Notes: generated by a model not told the origin, from the sequence alone. Shown: positions 50,464 to 59,230, counted from the stretch's first letter. The stretch: DNA of 64,000 bases from CAMLQK01 sp035690865 (GCA_035690865.1 DASSKE010000005.1:186001-250000), one strand, 5' to 3'. Numbers and translations: made by a program.

Positions 50464-51039
50464 CTATTCAGCTTTTTTGGAAGAGTCTTTTGGCTCTTCT
50501 TGTGGCTCTTCAATCGTTGTACCAGCCTGTAACTGACGAGGCTCAGTACGGTCAAGCGCCGCTTGCAATGTACTAATAACGCTGCGCGCCTGTTCGCGGC
50601 TCATGCCGATGCGTGAAGTTACAATTTGCTGGGGTGAACCAGCCATCTGGGCAAAATGCAATACTACACCATTCTTGGTTGCATTAACCTGTACACCATC
50701 AGTGTAGATAACCCGTGGGTCAATAGCTACCACCAGTACATTAGAACGACCGGCAGGTTCTTCGATATCGTCGTCGCGATTGTCGGGACGGGGCGGCTCG
50801 TAACCGGCAAGCTTCCAAAGTTGTAACGCATCTTCGTCTTGAATATCAAAATGGCTAATCAGTAGGCTGAGGATGTCTTTGCTGGGACGTTCCCGGCCTG
50901 ATTCATATTCGCCAAGGGTTTTTTCTTCAATTTCAACGGCGCCCGAAACATCGGCGGGGCTTTCGTTTAGCTTTTGCCGCAAGCGGCGCAATCGTTGTCC
51001 AAGTGCTTCAAATGGGAGGCTATTTTGGGATTCACTCAT
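50464..51039 (-). CDS. XRE-type HTH protein with a DUF3467-like domain
   Basis: 191 aa. Residues 13-60 form an XRE HTH (GQRLRRLRQKLNESPADVSG, then TLGEYESGRERPSKDIL). Residues about 100-165 (VQVNATKNGVVLHFAQMAG then VTSRIGMSREQARSVISTL) resemble DUF3467, a small domain of unknown role in many bacteria. A charged tail follows. The ATG at 51039 lies 7 nt after TAGTAT. It diverges from murB and may regulate it. No operator was identified. Confidence 0.75.
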   Translation of the reverse strand: MSESQNSLPFEALGQRLRRLRQKLNESPADVSGAVEIEEKTLGEYESGRERPSKDILSLLISHFDIQDEDALQLWKLAGYEPPRPDNRDDDIEEPAGRSNVLVVAIDPRVIYTDGVQVNATKNGVVLHFAQMAGSPQQIVTSRIGMSREQARSVISTLQAALDRTEPRQLQAGTTIEEPQEEPKDSSKKAE

Positions 51040-51108
51040 AACTCATATACTACTGGTCTTGCCCCTGATACGCAAGCGCAAGCGGCTTAGCTGCGGTATA
51101 CTAGGTAT

Positions 51109-52146
51109 ATGAATATCTTGCAGAATGTTTCTTTACGTGACTACTCAACGATGCGTCTAGGCGGTAGCGCTGCTTTTGCCGTAGCCGTAAGCAGCCGCAT
51201 CGAGCTAGAAGAAGCACTTGCCTGGGCGGAACAGCAAAATGTGCCAGTCATAATGATTGGCAGTGGCAGCAACATAGTTTGGCGCGATGAAGGTTTTAAC
51301 GGCCTGCTTATTATCAATCAAATCTTACGCTTTGAGGAGAGTATCGACGGCGACGACTACTACGTAACCATCGGCGCGGGCGAAAACTGGGACAACGTGG
51401 TTGAACGCGTGGTAGAAAAAGGTGTCACTGGCCTTGAATACTTATCGCTTATTCCCGGCACAGCTGGCGCAACCCCCGTACAAAACGTGGGCGCTTACGG
51501 TCAGGAAATAAGTAATGTTTTGGTAAGTGTTGAAGCTTACGATTCACACACGCGGCAATTTATCAGTATTCCCGGCTTTGAGTGCTCCTTTGGCTACCGC
51601 ACCAGTCGCTTCAAAGAAGCCGATCGTGGACGATTCTTTATAACAGCCATCACCCTACACTTGCGCCGCGGCAATCCGGAACCACCTTTTTATCGCGCTC
51701 TTCAGCAATATCTTACCGACAACGACATAACAGAGTTCACGCCGAGCAGTATCCGCCAAGCCGTTATCCACATTCGTCAAAGTAAACTTCCCGACCCGGC
51801 AATTGTCGCCAATAACGGCTCATTCTTTGGCAACCCAATTGTGGACGAAGCCCAATTGGTACAATTGCAGGCAGCATATCCGGATATACCTCATTGGCCC
51901 ACCAGTGATGGGCGCGTTAAACTTTCGGCTGCTTGGTTACTAGAAACCGCCGGGTTCAAAAACATTCACGACGCCGAAACGGGTATGGCAACATGGCCTA
52001 AGCAGCCCTTGGTACTCGTAAACGAACGAGCACAGTCTACGGCACAATTGCTGGCCTTTCGCAAAAAGATACTCGACACTATTAAGACAAAATTTGACAT
52101 AACGCTAGAGCAAGAACCGGAGCTTTTACCGCTTGCTACGACTTAG
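51109..52146 (+). CDS. murB: UDP-N-acetylenolpyruvoylglucosamine reductase
   Basis: 345 aa. It has the FAD-binding segments VIMIGSGSNIVWRDEGFNG and IPGTAGATPVQNVGAYGQEI, the catalytic Ser region NNGSFFGNPIV and a final domain, as in type I MurB. The enzyme reduces the enolpyruvyl group made by MurA to give UDP-MurNAc. The ATG lies 6 nt after TATACT, so the mRNA is probably leaderless. Its end overlaps the convergent Nudix gene by 11 bp. murA lies 5 kb away at 57461. Confidence 0.93.
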   Translation: MNILQNVSLRDYSTMRLGGSAAFAVAVSSRIELEEALAWAEQQNVPVIMIGSGSNIVWRDEGFNGLLIINQILRFEESIDGDDYYVTIGAGENWDNVVERVVEKGVTGLEYLSLIPGTAGATPVQNVGAYGQEISNVLVSVEAYDSHTRQFISIPGFECSFGYRTSRFKEADRGRFFITAITLHLRRGNPEPPFYRALQQYLTDNDITEFTPSSIRQAVIHIRQSKLPDPAIVANNGSFFGNPIVDEAQLVQLQAAYPDIPHWPTSDGRVKLSAAWLLETAGFKNIHDAETGMATWPKQPLVLVNERAQSTAQLLAFRKKILDTIKTKFDITLEQEPELLPLATT

Positions 52147-52591
52147 TAAAGTCAAATTCTGAATAGACTTTGTCTTGTTGTATGCACTGTAAAGCGTAGC
52201 GTACTTCGGGGATTGTTTTGTCCGGTAGCTCATTCCACGCCGCCCATTGCAATGCGTCGTATTTTTCAGGCACTTTATCCACAGCTTCGCCGGGAAAATT
52301 CTGTACCAAAAAATAAAAGTCAATGTTGTCATCAGGCGTACCCGATGCTTCAGAACGGTGCATAACGTGCGCCAAGCTAAGCTCCGGCATAGAAACTTTT
52401 AGCCCCAAAAGATCACGCGCTTCTCGCAATGCCGCGGCAGAAGCCGGCTCGCCCGTCTCGATATGGCCACCAGGCAATCCGAACTCACCATCACGATATC
52501 CAGTGTGGGCATGTCGCACCAACAGAATCTTTTTGGCACGTTCAAGCACCAAATATACCCCTGCACGAACTTTTTGTTTTTCGGTACCCAT
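52136..52591 (-). CDS. Nudix-fold protein with an altered Nudix box
   Basis: 151 aa from the ATG at 52591, 6 nt after TATAGT. The Nudix box is GGHIETGEPASAAALREARD then LLGL: the Gly, first Glu and Arg-Glu pair are kept, but the two metal-binding Glu (REUxEE) are Asp60 and Leu61. Metal binding and hydrolysis may therefore be weakened or changed. The rest of the fold (GVYLVLERAKKILLVRHAHT, DFYFLVQNFPG) is normal. It overlaps murB's end by 11 bp. Confidence 0.78.
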   Translation of the reverse strand: MGTEKQKVRAGVYLVLERAKKILLVRHAHTGYRDGEFGLPGGHIETGEPASAAALREARDLLGLKVSMPELSLAHVMHRSEASGTPDDNIDFYFLVQNFPGEAVDKVPEKYDALQWAAWNELPDKTIPEVRYALQCIQQDKVYSEFDFTKS

Positions 52592-52695
52592 ATGTTTACT
52601 ATACCGCAAATGCTTATTGATGTTAATTCTACGTTTAGGAGCCTCGGGCAACTCGCGCTATACTGCCATTTTGTCACGTAAAAGGAGGGTTTGAC

Positions 52696-53142
52696 ATGTC
52701 ATTTGAAACAGGAGGGAGTCCACTTTTTAGAGGACTCATGCGTGAACGCTATGGCGCTTCACCTGATCTGGCAAGCCCGGCGCTCCAAGCAGCCCTTTAC
52801 GAAGAAGAACTCGCCATATCGGGGCAGCAACCAGATCAGCACCAGCCAGAAGAGCAGCCAATGCCCCCAATTGCATTTCAGCCGGCTCCAGGCCAGTTGG
52901 GGTGGCAAGAAGCCCCAGGCGGCGGCTGGGCACCACTACATCGTGATGCTCCGACGCTATCCACCGAGGCAATACAAGAAATGATGCCTTTTCGGGGGAT
53001 GCTTCGGCTACTAAGCCTCTCTGACCATCCACAACATCGGTCATTTGGCGTGCTTCATACTTTTCAGGAGAACAAAATGCCCCCACTTGTAGCAGAGCGC
53101 TCAGGCACTTATACGCACCTCATCCAAGAACCTAGCTGGTAA
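52696..53142 (+). CDS. 148-aa Gln/Pro-rich protein of unknown function
   Basis: Low-complexity in its middle (GQQPDQHQPEEQPMPPIAF), with a short helical N-terminus and an aromatic C-terminus. AAGGAGG lies 7 nt before the ATG. It precedes two longer proteins of similar Pro/Glu/Ala-rich character. It has no membrane helix or motif I can name. Confidence 0.6.
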   Translation: MSFETGGSPLFRGLMRERYGASPDLASPALQAALYEEELAISGQQPDQHQPEEQPMPPIAFQPAPGQLGWQEAPGGGWAPLHRDAPTLSTEAIQEMMPFRGMLRLLSLSDHPQHRSFGVLHTFQENKMPPLVAERSGTYTHLIQEPSW

Positions 53143-53161
53143 ACCCGGCGAACAAATACCG

Positions 53162-53186
53162 CACCACCGATGTGGTGTAATTTTGA
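53162..53186 (+). terminator. Intrinsic terminator after the 52696 gene
   Basis: CACCAC, CGAT and GTGGTG form a perfect 6-bp hairpin followed by TAATTTTG. Confidence 0.55.
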
Positions 53187-53231
53187 CTCTTGCACTCCTA
53201 GTCAGCTAGGGTTATACAAAGTAGGTCAATG

Positions 53232-53268
53232 TACATCACGTGCAAGGTATACTGTAACGCGTGATGTA
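53232..53268. promoter_or_regulatory. Inverted repeat centred on the -10 box of the 53307 operon
   Basis: TACATCACG (53232-53240) and CGTGATGTA (53260-53268) form 9-bp perfect arms, 19 bp apart. The likely -10 box, TATACT (53248-53253), lies at the centre, so a bound protein would block the promoter. Confidence 0.55.
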
Positions 53269-53306
53269 TTCATTTTTGTAACGACCTTCTGAAGGAGGAG
53301 GGGAAT

Positions 53307-55181
53307 ATGCCGTATCCAGAAGCCCCAAGAATGCCCGATCATACCAGTCAAGTCCGTCCTTTACATCAAGTAAAGCTACTTACTGCGCCGCATCGTATTG
53401 AACAAGCTGTAAGCGCCGGTGACTTCACCGGAGAGGCCTCCTTTACGTTTGTGGCCCGAACCGACGAAGAGTATTCCCAACAAAAAGAGATGCTTCGGGC
53501 CGCCGCGCCGCAAAGCGATCTGCCAAGCAGCACTATAGAAAGGGTTCTAAATAAGCTTGTTCTCCAGCACCAAGAGGAGCAGCGGCAAGCCACTAAAAGC
53601 GCTGATGTTGCTCTTATAGAACGCGTGTTGTCTGGCTTGCGCAGACTCGATGTAAGCGGTCCGTCGGCGATGGACCTCGCCCGCGGGACAGCCGTAGCCG
53701 AAGAGCCAGTCGCCCCGCCCCCCGCTCACGTCACCCTACTTGACCGCGTAGTACATGGCGTCGGTCAGCCTGTGGCTTCTGTAGAGGAACCGCCCAAGCA
53801 AGTAGTTAAGTCAAGTTATCTACCCGTGCTTTTTAGCACCCGTGAAGAACTTGTTGACACCGTTATGACCAAACGAGCCAAGAGACTCGGCGCATCAGAA
53901 GAAATAATTCGCTCCCGGGCCGACTTTAGCAGCATCAAACATGCTGAAGGTGTTAATCCCCTTGCCCAGCACGAACATTACCAGCCCGTACTTAACCAGG
54001 CGCCCGAAACTACGAGCTACCTCGGCGAAGCCGACTGGCGTTTTAGGCTTACGGCGCAGGCTCGCGAAAGGCTCTACGCGCGGCCTGAAACAAGTGATTT
54101 CTTTAAAGACCTCCCCTACTACAATCCAGTGCGGCACGACCTAAAAGCACCGCTCACCAAAACTGATAGCGACCCGCTCACCGGCCCCAAGCCGCACAAG
54201 AGCTACAATGGACCCACTCTGTACGATGAAATCGTTATCGGCCGCGGCCGCGACCCAATAACTGGCGAAGAAAAGATTGACCCGCTCACTACAAGCTTCG
54301 ACACTGTTCAGCAGGCATACGAATCCTCACCCCGCTATGCATACCCAGAAGCTTCGGCAGAAACCGACGACACAAAAAGTGCTGAGTCATTGGCTGATGC
54401 CGAAGTATCGGCAAGCGCGTTAGCTTCCGAAATGGTCGTTCGGCCCTTAGGTCTGCCCGCCGTTAAAGGGCCAGAAAAAGAAGACGTCGTTGACATGACA
54501 CGCGTGCGGGCCGCCGAACTAGCTATCGAACAACGGCGAGTGCCGCTGGCACAAGTAGGTTCGCTGGCTCTGGATAGCGAAGGCCGGAGGGATAGTTCTT
54601 TTAGCACCGTTTCAGATGAAGACGGAACCGGGACGCGCGTTCTTAATGGACGAATCTTTGCGAAAAGTGATGGTCTCACAGCAGTATCTGGCCCTGACCT
54701 TAGAATTGTGGAGCCGAAGAAGATACCAGATATGACTAGAGCACGTAATCAGGCAACCTCCGGCACATACCATGTTTCCGGTTGGAACGTAGGAGGCCGG
54801 GGCGTATGGGTAAGCCCCCTGCATCATCCTAAAGCGCTCCACTCAGCCACCGCAGCCGAGGCGGCAACAGAAACAGTTACAATAGCTGAAGATGCTCTAG
54901 TACCTCTAACGGCGAGCGAGCGTCCGGCAGTGCCTGCGCTTGAACCCGCAGACTCATCGCCTTCGTCTGAAGTGGCTGTGCCAGCTGCCAAACGCTCACT
55001 TGCAGCTTTTGTCGTTCAGGCGTTTAAACACCGGCATTCCTCAGATACACGACAAGCAAAAAGCGATCACCATGAAAGAAAAGAAAAATCGCCAAGAGTA
55101 GCTGGGGCAGTTCTTGCCGGGCTAGGAGCGCTAGGCGCTCGGGCTGCCTTGCGCGCATGGAACGATAGAAGGAAAAGATAA
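53307..55181 (+). CDS. 624-aa protein of unknown function with a hydrophobic C-terminal end
   Basis: Soluble, Pro/Ala/Glu-rich and probably partly disordered, with a structured middle (DFFKDLPYYNPVRHDLKAPL, LYDEIVIGRGRDPITGEEKI) where Tyr and Pro recur. The last 27 residues (VAGAVLAGLGALGARAALRA, then basic) are a short hydrophobic helix that could be a tail anchor. A very strong ribosome-binding site (AAGGAGGAGGGG) precedes the ATG. The next gene begins 2 bp after its stop. No family was recognised. Confidence 0.65.
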   Translation: MPYPEAPRMPDHTSQVRPLHQVKLLTAPHRIEQAVSAGDFTGEASFTFVARTDEEYSQQKEMLRAAAPQSDLPSSTIERVLNKLVLQHQEEQRQATKSADVALIERVLSGLRRLDVSGPSAMDLARGTAVAEEPVAPPPAHVTLLDRVVHGVGQPVASVEEPPKQVVKSSYLPVLFSTREELVDTVMTKRAKRLGASEEIIRSRADFSSIKHAEGVNPLAQHEHYQPVLNQAPETTSYLGEADWRFRLTAQARERLYARPETSDFFKDLPYYNPVRHDLKAPLTKTDSDPLTGPKPHKSYNGPTLYDEIVIGRGRDPITGEEKIDPLTTSFDTVQQAYESSPRYAYPEASAETDDTKSAESLADAEVSASALASEMVVRPLGLPAVKGPEKEDVVDMTRVRAAELAIEQRRVPLAQVGSLALDSEGRRDSSFSTVSDEDGTGTRVLNGRIFAKSDGLTAVSGPDLRIVEPKKIPDMTRARNQATSGTYHVSGWNVGGRGVWVSPLHHPKALHSATAAEAATETVTIAEDALVPLTASERPAVPALEPADSSPSSEVAVPAAKRSLAAFVVQAFKHRHSSDTRQAKSDHHERKEKSPRVAGAVLAGLGALGARAALRAWNDRRKR

Positions 55182-55183
55182 AC

Positions 55184-56008
55184 ATGACACACTCACCACA
55201 AAACGAACAACCACCAATCCGTCCCGATTTTGAGCCACGCCAGCTCCCCTGGCATGCAGAGGGGCGAACACCAACCGATCAAGAATTAGATAAGTTTTTT
55301 GGCGACCCACAACAAGCGGATTCGCTGCGGCCCTTAATACGAAGCCCTTACACCGCTTGGGCAGCCGTGCAAGAAGCCGAGCAAAACCTGACCCTTCTTC
55401 CGCAAGAGCAGACGCACGAATTCGAGGACGTTCCGATTATCCTCATGCAGGTCGCTTCAATCATGGGCGAAGCTAAACAAGCACCCGATGGAAGTGGACT
55501 CATTATGCCAAGCAAGCTCCCCCCAGAGCTAACGGCAGGATCGTGGCGGCCACCGCTTGAGTCAACAGGGCCCGCCATAGCTGTGGGTATGGCTGAGGAG
55601 CCAGAGCAGCAAGCCCTGGCCGATGCGGCTTCTTTTGGCCAGCCTCAACAGCCAACCGCGCCAGCAACTTACCCCAAACAAGCCGCACCCGAGGCGGCAG
55701 AGGTCCCAACCTGGGCTCAGCCAACTAGCACTCCCGCCAACCCGCTTGCGCTCGAGGGAGCACGCGTTGTTCAACGGCTTCCCGCCGAAGAACGGCGTCC
55801 TTCGTGGTCACGCGAAGCCCAAACAGAAGAACTGCCAAAAAGACACGGGCACTTCTTGGCACTTTTGGAGCGATGGGGTCTTATTGTCACTGAAGACAGC
55901 GACGACTTTGAAGCGGCAGCAGCACCTGCAGAAGAAGTATTCGAGGCACACCAAGAAGAGGCCACCGCGCGCCGCGGCCTCTTTAGGTGGATTAGACGTC
56001 GCCGCTAA
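55184..56008 (+). CDS. 274-aa Pro/Ala/Gln-rich protein of unknown function
   Basis: A helical N-terminal region (PTDQELDKFFGDPQQADSLR, SPYTAWAAVQEAEQNLTLL) precedes a long low-complexity stretch rich in Pro, Ala and Gln. The end is basic and aromatic (GLFRWIRRRR). It starts 2 bp after the 624-aa gene, whose last codons carry the GAAGGAAAAG ribosome-binding site, so the two are translated from one mRNA. It overlaps the convergent glyA by 4 bp. No family was recognised. Confidence 0.6.
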   Translation: MTHSPQNEQPPIRPDFEPRQLPWHAEGRTPTDQELDKFFGDPQQADSLRPLIRSPYTAWAAVQEAEQNLTLLPQEQTHEFEDVPIILMQVASIMGEAKQAPDGSGLIMPSKLPPELTAGSWRPPLESTGPAIAVGMAEEPEQQALADAASFGQPQQPTAPATYPKQAAPEAAEVPTWAQPTSTPANPLALEGARVVQRLPAEERRPSWSREAQTEELPKRHGHFLALLERWGLIVTEDSDDFEAAAAPAEEVFEAHQEEATARRGLFRWIRRRR

Positions 56009-57297
56009 GACGGCAGCGGGAACTGTTGAGAGAACTTCTGTACTGTATTGCAAATCTGCGCTAATCGGGCATCGTCATTACGATGTTCGATAGCTTCTTG
56101 CATCCACAGCACAATCTGTTCCATGTCGGACTCTTTTAAGCCGCGCGTCGTTATTGCAGGCGTTCCCAAACGGATGCCACTTGGCTTGGTTGCCGCAAGC
56201 GGATCGTCTGGAATCACGTTCATGTTTACGTTCAAACCTACCTTATCGAGCGCATCTTGCACTTCTCTGCCGGTCAGGCCAAAACTCTTGTACACGTCAG
56301 CTACAACCATGTGGTTGTCTGTTCCGTTTGTCACCAATTTAAAGCCGTGTTGCATCATGGCCTTAGCTAGAGCCTGCGCGTTGGCCAATACCTGCCGAGC
56401 ATACAGCTGGAACGCCGGCTGTGCTGCTTCATAAAAACAGATTGCTTTACCGGCGATAATATGTTCAAGCGGGCCGCCCTGTAAACCAGGGAAAACCTTA
56501 CGATCAACAAGTGTCGGCAAGTTCTCCATCGTTTTCTCGGGTGCACGCCACGAGCTGCTCACCTTACCTTTAGTAAGAATCATGCCGCCGCGTGGGCCGC
56601 GCAAGGTTTTATGCGTCGTGGTAGTCATCATATGAAATCCATAATCAAACGGATTCTTGAGAGCTTTACCGGCAATAAGACCGGCAATGTGTGCCATATC
56701 CATGACTAAAAGTGCGCCTACCTCGTCGGCAATCTCGTGAAACTTAGCATAGTCAAGCTCTCTCGGAAAAGAAGAGAATCCAGCCAGAACCAACTTGGGC
56801 TTGTGCTTGAGTGCCAGTGATCGAAGCTGCTGGTAGTCAATCTCGCCCGTCTCAACGTCCTTCATGCCATATCGAACATAGTTAAACTGTTCAGCCAAAA
56901 CCGTACCCGGGCGGCCATGCGTCAAGTGCCCACCGTGGCTTAGCTCCATAGCCAGAATCGTGTCGCCGTAGTCACACCAGGCATGAAAAGCGGCCGCATT
57001 TGCCAGTGCGCCAGAGTGCGGTTGAACATTGGCGTGATCAGCGCCAAACAATGCCTTGGCACGGTCAATTGCCAACTGCTCCACTTGATCTGTGTTTTCT
57101 TGCCCGCCGTAATAGCGCTTCTTTGGATACCCTTCTGAGTATTTATTAGTAAAGACACTGCCGGCCGCTATTTGTATGTCGCGGCTAACATAGTTTTCAG
57201 AAGGAATTAACTCCAAGCCATTTTGCTGGCGTTTTTCTTCAGCAACAATCAGCCGAGCGATTTCTTTGTCTTTCATCTGTGCTACAACATCATCCAT
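56005..57297 (-). CDS. glyA: Serine hydroxymethyltransferase
   Basis: 430 aa, full length. The motifs are LIPSENYVSRDIQ, PHSGALANAAAF, VMDMAHIAGLIAG and the PLP-binding Lys230 in TTTTHKTLRGPRGG. It converts serine and tetrahydrofolate to glycine and methylene-tetrahydrofolate, supplying one-carbon units. GGGGAAG precedes the ATG. A promoter with an extended -10, TGTGCTATACT, lies upstream (about 57366-57376). It diverges from the HTH-MurA gene and overlaps the convergent 55184 gene by CTAA. Confidence 0.95.
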   Translation of the reverse strand: MDDVVAQMKDKEIARLIVAEEKRQQNGLELIPSENYVSRDIQIAAGSVFTNKYSEGYPKKRYYGGQENTDQVEQLAIDRAKALFGADHANVQPHSGALANAAAFHAWCDYGDTILAMELSHGGHLTHGRPGTVLAEQFNYVRYGMKDVETGEIDYQQLRSLALKHKPKLVLAGFSSFPRELDYAKFHEIADEVGALLVMDMAHIAGLIAGKALKNPFDYGFHMMTTTTHKTLRGPRGGMILTKGKVSSSWRAPEKTMENLPTLVDRKVFPGLQGGPLEHIIAGKAICFYEAAQPAFQLYARQVLANAQALAKAMMQHGFKLVTNGTDNHMVVADVYKSFGLTGREVQDALDKVGLNVNMNVIPDDPLAATKPSGIRLGTPAITTRGLKESDMEQIVLWMQEAIEHRNDDARLAQICNTVQKFSQQFPLPS

Positions 57298-57460
57298 TTT
57301 CTTCTTCCCCTTAATGGTTTTTACTTCTGTAAATGGTGCGTAGGTGTAGCTAAATCATGGTTTATAGTATAGCACAACCCACCGAGTATGCCCTGCGAAC
57401 TAGTTTTATTTTTTACAATATAGTGAAATATGACGCCATATGTGGTATAGTATATAAACT

Positions 57461-58981
57461 ATGAGTACAACAAACGAGAAAATCGGACACCTAATAACTC
57501 AGATACGTCAAGAGCGTGGTTTAACGCAAGCGGAATTTGCCAAAAAGCTTGGCACCTCCCAGTCTGCTGTTAACCGCATCGAGCACGGTAAGCAGAACTT
57601 GAGCCTCGAAACGCTCGGTCGCATCAGTGATGTGCTAGATAAGCAGCTCATTAGCCTTAGCGGCTCTTCGGTTAACCTGCGTATTGAAGGCGGCCATGAA
57701 CTTAAGGGCGACATCACTCTTAAAACAAGCAAGAACGCTGCGGTTGCTTTGCTCTGCGCCAGCTTGCTCAACCATGGTGTTACGCGTTTTAAATCGTTTC
57801 CACGTATCGAAGAAGTCTACCGTATTATCGAAGTACTCGAAAGTATCGGCGTGCAGGTTAAATGGGTCAATACGAGTGACCTCGAGATCCGGCGCCCCGA
57901 AAGACTTTCCCTTAGTAAGATAGATGCAGCTGCTGCCCGTAAAACCCGTTCCGTGCTTATGATGATCGGCTCCCTTATGCATGATCACAAACGCTTCGAG
58001 ATTCCGTATGCCGGCGGCTGTAAGCTTGGCGCCCGTACGGTAGCTCCACACTTGTTTGCCCTAGAGGAGTTTGGCGTAAGCATTGCTTCTCCAAGCGGCC
58101 ACTACGACGTAAAAGTCAATAAAAAACCCGCTGGTCGCGTTACGTTGTACGAAGCCGGTGATACCGTTACCGAAAACGCCCTTCTGGCTGCTGCGGGCAC
58201 CCCCGAAGAAACAATTATTGAATTCGGAACCGCCAACTACATGGTTCAGGACCTTTGCGGTTTCCTTATAAAACTCGGGGTAAAAATTGAAGGCATGGGC
58301 ACTACTACCCTGCGCGTTCGCGGACTCAAAAGTATCAAAAAGAACCTCACCTACTCGCCAGCCGAGGACCCTATTGAGGCAATGTTCTTTACGGCCGCCG
58401 CTGTTACCACCAATTCCTCAATTACTATCCACCGCGTACCAATCGCCTTTATGTCGGTTGAGCTGATGAAGCTGCGCAAAATGGGTCTTAAGTTTGAAAC
58501 AACCGAGCGCTATAAGGCTGCCAACGGCATCACCGAGCTGGTTGACCTTAAAATCCACAAACACAACGGCAAGCTTACCGCTCCGGCCGAAAAAGTTCAC
58601 CCCGCCGCCTATCCCGGCCTTAACGCTGATAATCTGCCGTACTTTGTACCGATTGCCGGCGTAGCGCACGGCCGCACCCTTATTCATGACTGGATGTACG
58701 AGAATCGGGCCATCTACTACACCGAGATGACTCGGGTTGGAATGCAAGTTGAGCTGGCTGATCCGCACCGCTTATACGTCGAAGGCCCCACCCACTTCCG
58801 CGCCGCCGATGTCGTATGTCCGCCGGCACTGCGTCCTGCCAGTCTACTTTTAATTGGCATGCTCGCTGCCGATGGCATCTCTACCCTGCGCAACATTTAC
58901 ACAATCCAACGCGGATACGAAGACCTCGCCCAACGCCTTAACAGCCTTGGCGCTCATATTTCGGTACTCAGCGAGATCTAA
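57461..58981 (+). CDS. murA: UDP-GlcNAc enolpyruvyl transferase with an N-terminal XRE HTH domain
   Basis: 506 aa, about 70 longer than usual MurA. Residues 7-62 are a complete XRE HTH (ITQIRQERGLTQAEFAKKLG then TSQSAVNRIEHGKQNLS). Residues 71-506 are the enolpyruvyl-transferase domain: Lys91-Asn92 in LKTSKNAAV, the active-site Cys187 in AGGCKLGAR and the PAEDPIEAMFF segment with the catalytic Asp. The enzyme adds enolpyruvate to UDP-GlcNAc, the first step of peptidoglycan synthesis. No frameshift or internal start with a ribosome-binding site separates the two parts. An extended -10 (TGGTATAGT) lies 9 nt before the ATG. Confidence 0.92.
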   Translation: MSTTNEKIGHLITQIRQERGLTQAEFAKKLGTSQSAVNRIEHGKQNLSLETLGRISDVLDKQLISLSGSSVNLRIEGGHELKGDITLKTSKNAAVALLCASLLNHGVTRFKSFPRIEEVYRIIEVLESIGVQVKWVNTSDLEIRRPERLSLSKIDAAAARKTRSVLMMIGSLMHDHKRFEIPYAGGCKLGARTVAPHLFALEEFGVSIASPSGHYDVKVNKKPAGRVTLYEAGDTVTENALLAAAGTPEETIIEFGTANYMVQDLCGFLIKLGVKIEGMGTTTLRVRGLKSIKKNLTYSPAEDPIEAMFFTAAAVTTNSSITIHRVPIAFMSVELMKLRKMGLKFETTERYKAANGITELVDLKIHKHNGKLTAPAEKVHPAAYPGLNADNLPYFVPIAGVAHGRTLIHDWMYENRAIYYTEMTRVGMQVELADPHRLYVEGPTHFRAADVVCPPALRPASLLLIGMLAADGISTLRNIYTIQRGYEDLAQRLNSLGAHISVLSEI

Positions 58982-59012
58982 CCGTATCAAAACAGCGTAG
59001 AATCTGGTATAC

Positions 59013-59043
59013 TATCCCTTGCCTACCAAAAGAGCAAGGGATA
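59013..59043. repeat. 10-bp perfect inverted repeat before tRNA-Gly
   Basis: TATCCCTTGC (59013-59022) and GCAAGGGATA (59034-59043) are separated by 11 bp and end one base before the tRNA. The likely -10 box TATACT (59008-59013) touches its left arm. Confidence 0.6.
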
Positions 59044-59044
59044 T

Positions 59045-59119
59045 GCGGGTGTCGTATAGTGGCTAATATGCCAGCCTTCCAAGCTGGAGACGCGAGTTCG
59101 ATTCTCGCTACCCGCACCA
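59045..59119 (+). tRNA. tRNA-Gly (anticodon UCC)
   Basis: A full 75-nt cloverleaf with encoded CCA. The anticodon loop CTTCCAA in a CCAGC/GCTGG stem gives UCC (GGA codon). The acceptor stem begins GCGGGTG and has a normal G1-C72 pair. Confidence 0.95.
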
Positions 59120-59139
59120 TTTTGTAAATCCCTGCCTAG

Positions 59140-59216
59140 GCCCCGGTAGCTCAGGTGGATAGAGCAAGAGACTTCTAAGCTCAAGGTCGGGGGTTCGAAT
59201 CCCTCCCGGGGTACCA
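59140..59216 (+). tRNA. tRNA-Arg (anticodon UCU)
   Basis: A 77-nt cloverleaf with encoded CCA. The anticodon loop CTTCTAA gives UCU (AGA codon). The acceptor stem GCCCCGG/CCGGGGT has G1-U72. The anticodon stem AGAGA/GCTCA pairs only at its middle three positions. Confidence 0.9.
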
Positions 59217-59230
59217 GATTGTAATAGGCA

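Noticed and set aside
53307..56008. CRISPR or tandem-repeat array in the Pro-rich genes
   Set aside because: The low complexity is at protein level only; no regularly spaced identical DNA repeats are present.
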